A stretch of 9,308 nt of DNA from Actinomyces sp. ICM47 (GTDB lineage Bacteria > Actinomycetota > Actinomycetes > Actinomycetales > Actinomycetaceae). Position 1 is the stretch's first letter; every line of letters starts with the position of its first letter. This document shows, in pieces, positions 1 through 7,058 of the stretch. The stretch lies in NCBI RefSeq assembly GCF_000278725.1, contig NZ_ALCA01000061.1, forward strand, positions 1 through 9,308, written 5' to 3'. The notes beneath the pieces are model-generated. The model was not told the origin of the DNA and did no database searches. It saw only the letters and a list, made by a program, of their open reading frames with translations. A program made the translations under genes and the position numbers.

Positions 1-18
1 CCCGCCGGTTTCGGCGGG
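1..18 (+). terminator. Hairpin, probable end of an upstream gene's terminator
   Basis: The first 18 bases form a perfect 7-bp stem (CCCGCCG with CGGCGGG) around a GTTT loop. A short T-rich stretch lies about 10 bases further on. The upstream gene is outside the window, so the assignment to its terminator is inference. Confidence 0.45.
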
Positions 19-60
19 CGCGCACTTGTCGTTTCCTCGGTAATTGGGCGTTTGGCCCTA

Positions 61-95
61 GTGGTCGGAGGCCTATGTCACGTAGAATTGACCAC
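61..95 (+). promoter_or_regulatory. Possible pfk promoter -10 inside an inverted repeat
   Basis: TAGAAT at 83-88 matches five of six bases of the sigma-A -10 consensus and would start transcription about 54 bases before the pfk start. No good -35 lies 16-18 bases upstream. The arms GTGGTC (61-66) and GACCAC (90-95) are an inverted repeat flanking this -10, which is where a repressor could bind. Both readings are weak and rest on pattern alone. Confidence 0.25.
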
Positions 96-148
96 GATAG
101 GCACATCGGGCCACCCGGCCCTCACCGTCAATGAAAGATGGCAGAACA

Positions 149-2404
149 ATGAGCACAGTCCGTATCGGTGTCCTCACCTCGGGCGGCGACGCCCAGGGTA
201 TGAATGCTACCGTTCGCGCAGTGGTGCGCACGGCTCTGGCCAGGGGAGCGCAGCCCTATGCGATCCTTGAAGGCTGGCAGGGTGCATGCGACGGTGGCGA
301 CTCCATTAAGAAGATGGAGTGGTCGGATGTCTCCTCGATCCTCGCTGAGGGCGGCACGGTCATCGGCACGGCTCGCTGCGCTGAGTTCCGTACCTACGAG
401 GGACGCCACCGCGCCGCCGCGAACCTGCTCGAGCACGGTATCGACCACCTCGTCGTCATCGGCGGTGATGGTTCCCTATCGGGTACGAACGAGTTCCGCA
501 ACGAGTGGCCTCAGCATGTCGCCGAGTTGGTCTCCGAGGGCGTTATCACGCAGGAATTCGCGGACGCTCATCCGGCCCTCATCATCGTCGGCCTGGTCGG
601 TTCCATCGACAACGACATGGTGGGTACCGACATGACGATCGGTGCGGACACTGCGCTGCATCGCATCCTGGACGCTATCGACCAGCTCACCAGCACGGCG
701 GCCTCGCACCAGCGCACCTTCGTCGTCGAGGTCATGGGTCGCCACTGCGGGTACCTGCCCCTCATGGCTGCGGTCGCGGGCGGTGCTGACTACGTGTTCA
801 CACCCGAGGACCCGGCGGGCCAGGGCTGGCAGGACGACCTGGCCGAGCACCTGCGCCTGGGCCGCGAAGCCGGTCGTCGTGAGTCGATTGTTCTCGTCGC
901 CGAGGGCGCGCATGATCGCGATGGGAACGAGCTGTCGACGCAGCTGATTGCGGACACGATCCAAGAGCGCACGGGTGAGGATGCTCGCGTGACGATCCTC
1001 GGTCACGTGCAGCGCGGCGGTACCCCGTCAGCCTACGACCGCTGGATGTCGACCCTGCTGGGCTACGCGGCCGTCCAGGAGATCCTCGACTCCTCCGCTG
1101 AGGACGAACCCGTCATCCTGGGCGTGCGCCGAAACCGTATTACTCGCGTCCCGCTCATGAAGGCGGTGCGCGACACGCGCGCGGTCAAGGACCTCATCGC
1201 CGCGGGCGACTACGCTGCTGCCCAGGCGTCGCGCGGATCCTCCTTCTCCTCGATGGTCGGCATCTACCACCTGCTCTCGACGCCTCCGCAGCTGATTCCC
1301 GAACCGACGGGCGATTCGAAGCGTGTCGCGATCCTGCACGCGGGTGGTCTGGCACCCGGCATGAATACGGCGGCCCGCGTCGCCGTGCGCCTGGGTATTG
1401 CGCGTGGCTGGACGATGCTGGGCGTCGACGGTTCGTGGAGCGGTCTGGCGGACGACCGCGTGCGAGAGCTGAGCTGGTCCGACGTTGAAGGCTGGGCCTT
1501 CAAGGGCGGCGCGGAGCTGGGTACGAAGCGCGATGTCCCGCCGATTGAGCAGTTCTACGCGCTGGGCCGCGCTATCGAGCGCAACGAGATTGACGCGCTG
1601 CTGGTGATCGGCGGCATGAACGCCTACCTGGGCGTGCATGCGATCCAGGCCGAGAAGGACCGCTACCCGGCTTTCCGCATCCCGATGCTGCTGATCCCCG
1701 CGTCGATCGATAACAACCTGCCCGGCTGCGAGCTCGCGATCGGCACGGACACGGCGATCAACAACGCCACGTGGGCGATCGACCGCATCAAGGAGAGCGC
1801 GGCGGCCTCTAAGCGTTGCTTCATCGCCGAGACGATGGGACGCCGCTGCGGCTACCTGACCCTCATGAGCGCGCTGTCCAGCGGTGCCGAGTACATGTAC
1901 ATCAACGAGGAATCCCCATCCCTCCAGCAGATCGCTGCGGATGCTGATCGGATGGTGAACTCCTTCAAGTCCGGCCGACGCCTCTTCCTGACCCTCGTCA
2001 ACGAGTCCGCGTCCCGGTACTACGACCGTGAGTTCCTCGCCGACGTGTTCACCGCCGAGTCTGAGGGCATCTATGACGTGCGCCACCAGGCGCTCGGCCA
2101 CATGCAGCAGGGCGGTGCCCCCTCGCCGTACGACCGTCTGCTCGCCACGCGCCTGATCGCCCGTGCCTTCGATCAGCTTGTCGAGCAGTTCGAATCCGGC
2201 GACCGCCGCGCCTACTACATCGGCCAGGTCGGCAACGCCGTCGAGGCGCGCCCAGTCAAGCACATGTTCGACGACCTGGACATCGTCAATCGCCGCCCCT
2301 TCCATCAGTGGTGGCTCGACCTCGTCCCGGTCCAGCGCATCGTGTCGCTGCAGAACCCAGGCATCGAGGCAGCCCCCATCCACATCGACGATCCCGTCGA
2401 GTAA
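149..2404 (+). CDS. pfkA: 6-phosphofructokinase, tandem two-domain (eukaryotic-like) form
   Basis: This enzyme phosphorylates fructose 6-phosphate to fructose 1,6-bisphosphate in the cytoplasm, the committing step of glycolysis. At 751 residues it is about twice a normal bacterial PFK and contains two PFK domains. The N-terminal domain (about 1-375) is intact. It has TSGGDAQGMN at 10-19, GGDGS at 105-109 (the second glycine is typical of ATP- rather than pyrophosphate-dependent enzymes), the catalytic SIDND at 152-156, MGRHCGYL from 196, E252 and HVQRGG at 286-291. The C-terminal domain (about 392-735) keeps the fold signatures LAPGMN, ETMGRRCGYL and HMQQGG (651-656), but GGDGS has become GGMNA (488-492) and SIDND has become SIDNN (519-523). 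It is therefore probably a regulatory half, as in animal and fungal PFKs. I chose the ATG at 149, six codons inside the longest reading frame, because it gives the family-like start MSTVRIGVLTSGGD and has a weak purine-rich AGATGG upstream. The ATG at 131 remains possible. It lies upstream of pgi but is separated from it by a hairpin and a promoter-like sequence. Confidence 0.95.
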   Translation: MSTVRIGVLTSGGDAQGMNATVRAVVRTALARGAQPYAILEGWQGACDGGDSIKKMEWSDVSSILAEGGTVIGTARCAEFRTYEGRHRAAANLLEHGIDHLVVIGGDGSLSGTNEFRNEWPQHVAELVSEGVITQEFADAHPALIIVGLVGSIDNDMVGTDMTIGADTALHRILDAIDQLTSTAASHQRTFVVEVMGRHCGYLPLMAAVAGGADYVFTPEDPAGQGWQDDLAEHLRLGREAGRRESIVLVAEGAHDRDGNELSTQLIADTIQERTGEDARVTILGHVQRGGTPSAYDRWMSTLLGYAAVQEILDSSAEDEPVILGVRRNRITRVPLMKAVRDTRAVKDLIAAGDYAAAQASRGSSFSSMVGIYHLLSTPPQLIPEPTGDSKRVAILHAGGLAPGMNTAARVAVRLGIARGWTMLGVDGSWSGLADDRVRELSWSDVEGWAFKGGAELGTKRDVPPIEQFYALGRAIERNEIDALLVIGGMNAYLGVHAIQAEKDRYPAFRIPMLLIPASIDNNLPGCELAIGTDTAINNATWAIDRIKESAAASKRCFIAETMGRRCGYLTLMSALSSGAEYMYINEESPSLQQIAADADRMVNSFKSGRRLFLTLVNESASRYYDREFLADVFTAESEGIYDVRHQALGHMQQGGAPSPYDRLLATRLIARAFDQLVEQFESGDRRAYYIGQVGNAVEARPVKHMFDDLDIVNRRPFHQWWLDLVPVQRIVSLQNPGIEAAPIHIDDPVE

Positions 2405-2412
2405 CGGGTTAG

Positions 2413-2475
2413 TCCCGGGTTTTCCGGGATGAACGAGGCCGTGGTTCCGTGATCGCTTGCGGGCCACGGCCTCGT
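2413..2475 (+). terminator. Double hairpin after pfk
   Basis: A small hairpin (TCCCGG 2413-2418 with CCGGGA 2424-2429) is followed by a perfect 12-bp stem (ACGAGGCCGTGG 2433-2444 with CCACGGCCTCGT 2464-2475) around a 19-base loop. There is no clear T-run, so this is a GC-rich terminator or transcript-end stabiliser, not a textbook intrinsic terminator. It begins 8 bases after the pfk stop codon. Confidence 0.6.
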
Positions 2476-2511
2476 CCGTCGTCAGGGAAAACGAGAGTGA
2501 CCGAGGGCGCA

Positions 2512-2539
2512 TTGACCGCTAAACTGGAAGTCACATATC
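2512..2539 (+). promoter_or_regulatory. Likely pgi promoter
   Basis: TTGACC at 2512-2517 is a good -35 match. CATATC at 2534-2539, after a 16-base spacer, is a modest -10. Transcription would begin near 2546, giving a leader of only about a dozen bases that still holds the AGGAG ribosome binding site at 2549-2553. Its position after the pfk hairpin supports independent transcription of pgi. Confidence 0.4.
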
Positions 2540-2558
2540 CCTACTGTCAGGAGCACTC

Positions 2559-4238
2559 ATGAGTGATATCCCCGTGATCGACCCGACGATGACCCCCGCG
2601 TGGGACAAGCTCGACCAGCTGGCCGACACCTTTGAACCCGATCTGCGCAAGATGTTTGCGGACGATCCCGAACGCACGAAGAAGTTCACCTTCCAGGCCG
2701 CCGACCTGCACGTCGACCTGTCGAAGAACCTCGTGTGCCCCACGCTGCTGGGCCACCTGCTCGCGCTCGCCGAGCAGACCGGCGTGGCGGACCTGCGCGA
2801 CCGCATGTTTGCGGGCGAGCACATTAACGTCACCGAGGACCGCGCCGTCCTGCATACCGCGCTGCGCCGCCCCGCGACCGACTCCCTGACGGTCGACGGC
2901 CAGGACGCGATCGCCGACGTGCACGAGGTGCTGGAGAAGGTCTACGCCTTCGCCCGCCGCGTCCGCTCCGGCGAGTGGGTGGGCATCACCGGCAAGCCCG
3001 TTAAGACCGTCGTCAACGTTGGCATCGGCGGCTCCGACCTCGGCCCCGTCATGGCGTACGAGGCCCTGAAGCCCTACGTGCAGGAGGGCCTGGAGTGCCG
3101 CTTTATCTCCAACATCGACCCCACTGACGCGGGTGAGACCACGAAGGACCTGGACCCCGAGACGACCCTCGTGATCGTCGCGTCCAAGACCTTCACGACG
3201 CTCGAGACCATCACGAACGCGAAGGTCGTGCGCGCCTGGCTGCTGGACGGTCTGCGTGAGCGGGGCATCGTCACCGACGAGGCCTCAGAGAAGGAAGCGA
3301 TCGCCAAGCACTTCGTCGCCGTGTCGACCGCTCTGGACAAGGTTGCCGAGTTCGGCATCGACCCGGACAATGCCTTCGGCTTCTGGAGCTGGGTGGGCGG
3401 CCGCTACTCCGTGGACTCCGCCGTCGGCACCTCCCTGGCCGTCGCGATTGGCCCCGAGGGCTTCGCGGACTTCCTCGCCGGCTTTAACGCGATGGACCGC
3501 CACTTCGTCGAGACTGAGCCCGAGAAGAACGTGCCCCTGCTCATGGGCCTGCTCAACGTGTGGTACTCGAACTTCCTGGGTGCCGACACACACGCCGTCC
3601 TGCCCTACTCGCAGTACCTGCATCGCTTCCCCGCGTACCTGCAGCAGCTGACCATGGAGTCCAACGGCAAGTCCGTGCGGCGCGATGGCAGCCCCGTCAC
3701 CTACGAGACCGGTGAGGTCTTCTGGGGCGAACCCGGTACCAATGGTCAGCACGCGTTCTACCAGCTGATCCACCAGGGCACCCGCATGGTTCCCGCGGAC
3801 TTCATCGCGTTTGCGAACCCGACCTGGGCGCTGGGCGACGGCGACGCCGACATGCATGAGCTGTTCCTGTCGAACTTCTTCGCGCAGACCAAGGCCCTGG
3901 CGTTCGGCAAGACCAGCGAGGAGGTGCGCGCCGAGGGCACGCCCGAGGCCATCGTCTCCGCCCGCGTGTTCACCGGCAATCGTCCCACGACGTCGATTAT
4001 GGCCCCGGCCCTGACCCCGTCGGTCCTGGGTCAGCTGATTGCCCTGTACGAGCACATCACCTTCGTGGAGGGTGCTGTGTGGGGCATCGACTCCTTCGAC
4101 CAGTGGGGCGTTGAACTGGGCAAGGTCCTGGCCAAGCAGATCCTCCCCGCCATCGAGGGCTCGACCGAGGCCCTGGACGCGCAGGATCAGTCGACCCGCG
4201 CTCTCATCGAGTACTACCGCGCGAATCGTACGAAGTAG
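2559..4238 (+). CDS. pgi: Glucose-6-phosphate isomerase
   Basis: Pgi interconverts glucose 6-phosphate and fructose 6-phosphate in the cytoplasm, the step before the PFK encoded just upstream. The 559-residue length is normal for the long (E. coli/eukaryote-like) branch of the family. The phosphate-binding GIGGSDLGP lies at 155-163 and SKTFTTLET at 209-217. The family signature [13 protein letters not shown] runs from 278 to 290 and includes the conserved R282. The residues corresponding to the known catalytic set are present: E367 in MESNGKS, H398 in NGQHAF and K522 in ELGK near the C-terminus. The start ATG has an AGGAG ribosome binding site five bases upstream. The gene ends at a strong intrinsic terminator. 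Its last part (3863-3900 plus 4168-4260) recurs, internally deleted, 2.7 kb downstream at 6884-7005. Confidence 0.98.
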   Translation: MSDIPVIDPTMTPAWDKLDQLADTFEPDLRKMFADDPERTKKFTFQAADLHVDLSKNLVCPTLLGHLLALAEQTGVADLRDRMFAGEHINVTEDRAVLHTALRRPATDSLTVDGQDAIADVHEVLEKVYAFARRVRSGEWVGITGKPVKTVVNVGIGGSDLGPVMAYEALKPYVQEGLECRFISNIDPTDAGETTKDLDPETTLVIVASKTFTTLETITNAKVVRAWLLDGLRERGIVTDEASEKEAIAKHFVAVSTALDKVAEFGIDPDNAFGFWSWVGGRYSVDSAVGTSLAVAIGPEGFADFLAGFNAMDRHFVETEPEKNVPLLMGLLNVWYSNFLGADTHAVLPYSQYLHRFPAYLQQLTMESNGKSVRRDGSPVTYETGEVFWGEPGTNGQHAFYQLIHQGTRMVPADFIAFANPTWALGDGDADMHELFLSNFFAQTKALAFGKTSEEVRAEGTPEAIVSARVFTGNRPTTSIMAPALTPSVLGQLIALYEHITFVEGAVWGIDSFDQWGVELGKVLAKQILPAIEGSTEALDAQDQSTRALIEYYRANRTK

Positions 4239-4260
4239 TCTCTGGCTGTCGTAGCCGCAC
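4168..4260 (+). repeat. pgi 3'-end segment repeated downstream (intact copy)
   Basis: This end of pgi, with 22 bases beyond its stop, matches 6913-7005 in direct orientation at an offset of 2745 bases. The upstream pgi piece 3863-3900 matches 6884-6921 at an offset of 3021. The two offsets differ by 276 bases, the amount missing from the second copy. The segment starts with AGGCCCTGG, which also occurs at 3892-3900. Confidence 0.9.
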
Positions 4261-4299
4261 GTGGGGGCCGCGCCTTGGGGGCGCGGCCCCCACGTTTTC
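4259..4299 (+). terminator. Strong intrinsic terminator of pgi
   Basis: A perfect 16-bp GC-rich stem (4259-4274 with 4280-4295) encloses a five-base TTGGG loop, and TTTTCT runs out from the base of the stem. It starts 21 bases after the pgi stop codon. It should insulate pgi from the convergent nuclease gene. Confidence 0.93.
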
Positions 4300-4341
4300 T
4301 CTGCAGCGTGGTTGCGTGAATCCTCGAGGCACACAACTGAC

Positions 4342-4369
4342 GCCTCGGGGTGGAACTAAGCCCCGAGGC
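4342..4369 (-). terminator. Hairpin downstream of the nuclease gene
   Basis: GCCTCGGGG (4342-4350) and CCCCGAGGC (4361-4369) form a perfect 9-bp stem with a 10-base loop. It lies 14 bases beyond the nuclease stop codon when read on the minus strand. There is no T-run, so termination is inferred from position and stem strength. A further CGAGGC (4325-4330) could compete for the GCCTCG arm. Confidence 0.45.
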
Positions 4370-4382
4370 ACCGACAAGCGTG

Positions 4383-5783
4383 CTATGCCCGGCTTCTCAG
4401 GCGAGCACGCTGCCTGGCGAGAAGAAGCGCCCCTCCTGCTCCCACGCCGATGGCGACGCCAGGAAGACCCGAGTGTGCTCCAGAGTTCGCAAGCCTAGGC
4501 TCCTCGCCCGACGGTGAAGGTGTCTCTCTCTGGCTTGTGCTCGGGTTCGGTTCGCTCGGGGTGAGCGAGCGCGGGAAACGCAGCTTGGACCACACCAAGC
4601 GGTGGTCCGAGGTGGGAAATGGGGCGAGACCGGTCAAGCGGAAAAGCTCGTCGTCGCGTGTCGGCCAGAAGACTCCCGCCTCCTCGACCTGGGTGCCGAC
4701 ATTTGGTAGGACGTAGTCGATGCGCAGATTCCCCGGCCGAGGATCGTCACTGAAGTCGCCCGTATCGTAGGCGGGATTCGTCCTATGCGTCAGGTTCGCG
4801 CCTCCCTGAAGCTCCGCTTCGCGGGTGCCTCCCAGCGAGGTCGGTGCCGTGTCGACGACCTGCGGGCTGACCAGCAGCTGATCAATAGCCCCCGGGTACG
4901 AGTCCCCGTCGAGTGGATCCGAGTTGTAGTCCCCGAGAATCACGAAGTTGGCGTCCTCGGTCAGGCCTCCCTTCGCTCCGTTGTCGTCATAGAGGTAGTC
5001 GGCCCGGTTCGCCACGTAGTCGGCCCACAGGCGGATCTCATCGAAGTTTCGTTTCTTGTTACGCTGCTCGGCTCCGTCGAATGACGGCGGTGTCGGGTGT
5101 GCCGCCAGCACGTGGATCGTCGTGCCATCAACATCGATCGGCAGGTCCACGTGCGTCTTGGAAGACAGGGGGAAAGCGTTGAGCACCTCGTCGGAGTACC
5201 AACTGGTGCCGTCGCTCTTGGTGGGGAGAAGAGCGCCCGGCATGTCCTTCCACAGGAAGTGCTGGAAAGAACGAACCTGGTCGTTCTTAATCGGGTACTT
5301 GGAGTAGACAACGAAGCCGTACTGGCCCGGAAACTTACCGAAGCCCCAGGCATCGGATGGGCCGGTTGTGCTTCCGTCTCCGTCCAGGTCGAAGCCGCTG
5401 GGAACGCCCGTGTTCACTGAACCCGACCAAGAGTAGGGGTAAGACACAGGCTGGGCACCATTGTGCGGGACTTCGAGGTAGTTCGTGCGAAAGAGATCAA
5501 CCGCGGTAGCGTTGGCCTCGTAGTCGAACTCGTTGATCAGAATGATGTCCGGATCCACCCGCTGAATGGTTTCCGCCACGTTGGATGCCTGGGCGTTGTC
5601 CGCCGTGGTGAGGTCGTCGAGTAGCTGCCCCGGCGCCTCTCGGTTGAGGCTGGCGTTGAACGTGGCCACCGTGAGGACATCGGTTGTCGAGGACGGTGCG
5701 GACTCGGCGAGCGTGGGTGCGGACGATAGAAAGCACAGGGCAAGGGGGAGACATGCCGCTGTGGCGATCGCGAGGGGCTTCAT
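4383..5783 (-). CDS. Secreted, probably wall-anchored endonuclease/exonuclease/phosphatase-family protein
   Basis: The 466-residue product is exported. It begins with a signal peptide (MKPLAIATAACLPLALC..., cleavage probably after the ALA-like TLA at 24-26) and then carries one endonuclease/exonuclease/phosphatase (DNase I-like) domain at about 36-402. Metal and catalytic positions of that fold are visible: N43 in TFNAS, E85 in INEFD, H229 in AAHPTPP, D285 and N287 in GDYNSDP, D356 in RIDYVLP and the terminal SDH at 392-394. A DLDGDGS insert at 132-138 could bind calcium. After a Pro/Ser-rich linker (405-430) come LANSG (431-435), a hydrophobic stretch (about 439-456) and an Arg-rich tail, the layout of a sortase substrate with a variant LPxTG/LAxTG signal. 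The start ATG at 5783 has AAGGAG eight bases upstream; the open frame extends further to 5969, but without a signal peptide at its start. The real substrate (nucleic acid, phospholipid or sugar phosphate) cannot be read from the sequence. Confidence 0.88.
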   Translation of the reverse strand: MKPLAIATAACLPLALCFLSSAPTLAESAPSSTTDVLTVATFNASLNREAPGQLLDDLTTADNAQASNVAETIQRVDPDIILINEFDYEANATAVDLFRTNYLEVPHNGAQPVSYPYSWSGSVNTGVPSGFDLDGDGSTTGPSDAWGFGKFPGQYGFVVYSKYPIKNDQVRSFQHFLWKDMPGALLPTKSDGTSWYSDEVLNAFPLSSKTHVDLPIDVDGTTIHVLAAHPTPPSFDGAEQRNKKRNFDEIRLWADYVANRADYLYDDNGAKGGLTEDANFVILGDYNSDPLDGDSYPGAIDQLLVSPQVVDTAPTSLGGTREAELQGGANLTHRTNPAYDTGDFSDDPRPGNLRIDYVLPNVGTQVEEAGVFWPTRDDELFRLTGLAPFPTSDHRLVWSKLRFPRSLTPSEPNPSTSQRETPSPSGEEPRLANSGAHSGLPGVAIGVGAGGALLLARQRARLRSRA

Positions 5784-5823
5784 CGTTGAATCTCCTTCAT
5801 CACCGTGGGAGTGTGTACGACAG

Positions 5824-5853
5824 ATGATAAATCCTCGGGTGGGCAACAAACAA
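5824..5853 (-). promoter_or_regulatory. Likely promoter of the nuclease gene
   Basis: On the minus strand, TTGTTT (5853-5848) and TATCAT (5829-5824) are spaced by 18 bases. The -10 matches the consensus at five of six positions. The predicted start is about 35 bases before the start codon, leaving room for the AAGGAG site at 5797-5792. Confidence 0.45.
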
Positions 5854-5860
5854 GGAGGCG

Positions 5861-5890
5861 GTGACAGTGGTAAGAGAAAGGGCATAGCAT
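5861..5890 (+). promoter_or_regulatory. Likely promoter of the YhfC-family gene
   Basis: GTGACA (5861-5866) matches five of six bases of the -35 consensus, and TAGCAT (5885-5890) is an acceptable TANNNT -10 after an 18-base spacer. The two divergent promoters lie within about 70 bases of each other, so one regulator or local supercoiling could affect both genes. That coupling is inference. Confidence 0.4.
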
Positions 5891-5944
5891 GAGTCATGCG
5901 GTTGCTGTTCGACGCAGTCGTGCGAGTATCGAATCGAGGGTTCC

Positions 5945-6763
5945 ATGGTGACAACAGCTTCCCTGGCATCCATGGGTGTGAGCGCTCTGTCCACGTTTGT
6001 CCTGCCGATCATCATCCTCGTTGTCGCTCGGCGCAGATGGGGCTGTTCGCTGTGGTCTGCCGCCGTCGGCGCACTGGTCTTCGTTGTCTTCGCTCTCCTC
6101 CTTGAGGGGGGATTGCACGCGCTGGTCTTCACTGCGCTCCCCAACCTGCCGAGTAAACCGATGCTGTACGCGATCTATGCCGCGCTCGCGGCCGGGGTGT
6201 TTGAAGAACTCGGCCGAGTCTGTGGATTCGCCGTTCTGCAAGCGAGCGACCGGCATCCCGATGACGTTGGGCGCGCCCTCGGAATGGGCATCGGACACGG
6301 AGGTATCGAGGCAATACTGCTTGTGGGAGTAGCGACAATCTCTAGCCTCGTGATCTCGGTGAGCATCATCAATGCGGGTACGAGCGAGGCTTTCCTCGCT
6401 GGTTTGCCCGACGCCCAGCGCGATATCGTGGCCCGACAGTTCGAGTTGCTCATTAATACACCCGCGCCGTTCTACCTGCTGAGTATCGGCGAGCGTACCA
6501 TCGCCATTGCCTTGCACATTGCCCTGTCAGTCTTGGTCTGGATGGCGTTCACTGGGAGGGTTCGCCGCTGGTGGATCCTCGGAGCGATCCTCGCTCACGC
6601 CCTGGCAGACGCTGGGGCTGCGCTGTATCAGAGCGGGGTGGTGAGCGTCGTCGTGGCGCAGGGGTGGGCGTTGATCGTCACCGTTATTCTTGCACTGACG
6701 GTGAGGCGAATGTATGTGTCCACCACAGCGCTGCTCGCTCGCGGAGCCGCGCAGACATCGTGA
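5945..6763 (+). CDS. YhfC-family putative intramembrane metalloprotease
   Basis: This 272-residue protein is almost entirely hydrophobic, with about seven or eight likely membrane segments (for example 11-27, 36-53, 124-142, 186-203 and 232-252). Its core motifs fit the YhfC/DUF2324 group of putative membrane peptidases, which resemble CPBP (CAAX-protease-like) enzymes. They are GVFEELGR (E87, E88, R91), GIGHGGIEAIL (H118, E122), a later H191, and HALAD (H218, D222), which could form an intramembrane metal site. The substrate is unknown. The start ATG has GAGGG four bases upstream; a second in-frame ATG lies nine codons later. It is transcribed away from the secreted nuclease, so a role in processing surface proteins or peptides is conceivable but unproven. 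No terminator is evident directly after it; the next strong hairpin on this strand is at 7002-7058. Confidence 0.8.
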   Translation: MVTTASLASMGVSALSTFVLPIIILVVARRRWGCSLWSAAVGALVFVVFALLLEGGLHALVFTALPNLPSKPMLYAIYAALAAGVFEELGRVCGFAVLQASDRHPDDVGRALGMGIGHGGIEAILLVGVATISSLVISVSIINAGTSEAFLAGLPDAQRDIVARQFELLINTPAPFYLLSIGERTIAIALHIALSVLVWMAFTGRVRRWWILGAILAHALADAGAALYQSGVVSVVVAQGWALIVTVILALTVRRMYVSTTALLARGAAQTS

Positions 6764-6883
6764 ACGGGCAGCGGATGGGAGTCTGCCCTCTCACGCGGCA
6801 ATGTTGCGCACACGGTAGACGATGATGTCGCCAGCACAGCACGCGATCCACGCGAGCTCCTTGAGATCGTTCACGAGGCCCTC
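6764..6883. other. Intergenic stretch between the YhfC-family gene and the pgi relic
   Basis: I see no gene, hairpin or convincing promoter here. The reading frame of the upstream membrane protein reopens after its stop and stays open to 7060, but it has no ATG or GTG start. It contains a short soluble-looking stretch (ARDPRELLEIVHEAL) that could be a decayed gene end or chance. Confidence 0.4.
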
Positions 6884-6983
6884 GTTCCTGTCGAACTTCT
6901 TCGCGCAGACCAAGGCCTTGGACACGCAGGATCAGTCCACCCGTGCTCTCATCGAGTACTACCGCGCGAATCGTACGAAGTAG
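6884..6983 (+). pseudogene. Relic of the pgi 3' end with an internal in-frame deletion
   Basis: These 100 bases match pgi at 96 positions. Bases 6884-6921 correspond to 3863-3900 and bases 6922-6983 to 4177-4238. The intervening 276 bases (92 codons, pgi residues 448-539, including catalytic K522) are missing. The join falls in AGGCCCTGG, a nine-base sequence present at both edges of the deleted part, here with one change. Read in the pgi frame it gives [11 protein letters not shown] joined to [14 protein letters not shown] and so on to the native stop. Three of the four differences are silent and one changes Ala to Thr. Similarity continues 22 bases past the stop. There is no start codon or promoter, and the enzyme's first 434 residues are absent, so it cannot make an isomerase. 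Confidence 0.93.
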
Positions 6984-7001
6984 TCTCCGGCTCTTGTAGC
7001 T

Positions 7002-7058
7002 ACACATCGGGGGATTGGCGGGAGTTGACGCTCCTGCCGCCTCGTGCGTATGTGTTTT
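7002..7058 (+). terminator. Terminator-like hairpin between the pgi relic and the convergent cdf gene
   Basis: The outer arms ACACAT (7002-7007) and ATGTGT (7050-7055) and the inner arms GGCGGGAG (7017-7024) and CTCCTGCC (7031-7038, one G-T pair) enclose a six-base loop. The structure is followed by TTTTA on the plus strand and runs into the stop codon of the cdf gene. Its place after the relic mirrors the terminator after intact pgi, so it may be the degenerate original pgi terminator. Confidence 0.5.

Noticed and set aside
61..95. Inverted repeat GTGGTC/GACCAC as a firm operator for pfk
   Set aside because: Six-base arms separated by 23 bases are expected by chance fairly often, and no -35 is convincing. 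It is kept only as a low-confidence site.
1028..2512. 494-codon open frame on the minus strand
   Set aside because: It lies entirely opposite the well-supported phosphofructokinase gene. Its composition is the usual Arg/Val/Asp/Gly-rich antisense product of GC-rich coding DNA and shows no recognisable motif.
3285..4334. 349-codon open frame on the minus strand
   Set aside because: It is antisense to pgi and runs through the pgi terminator hairpin. There is no plausible ribosome binding site or domain.
5784..5969. N-terminal extension of the nuclease frame upstream to an ATG at 5969
   Set aside because: The extension would bury a clear signal peptide and ribosome binding site 62 codons inside the protein, and would cover both divergent promoters and the start of the YhfC-family gene.
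4300..7005. Insertion sequence or integrative element
   Set aside because: There is no transposase, integrase, terminal inverted repeat or tRNA target. The flanking repeats are parts of pgi rather than att-like cores, and one has a large internal deletion.
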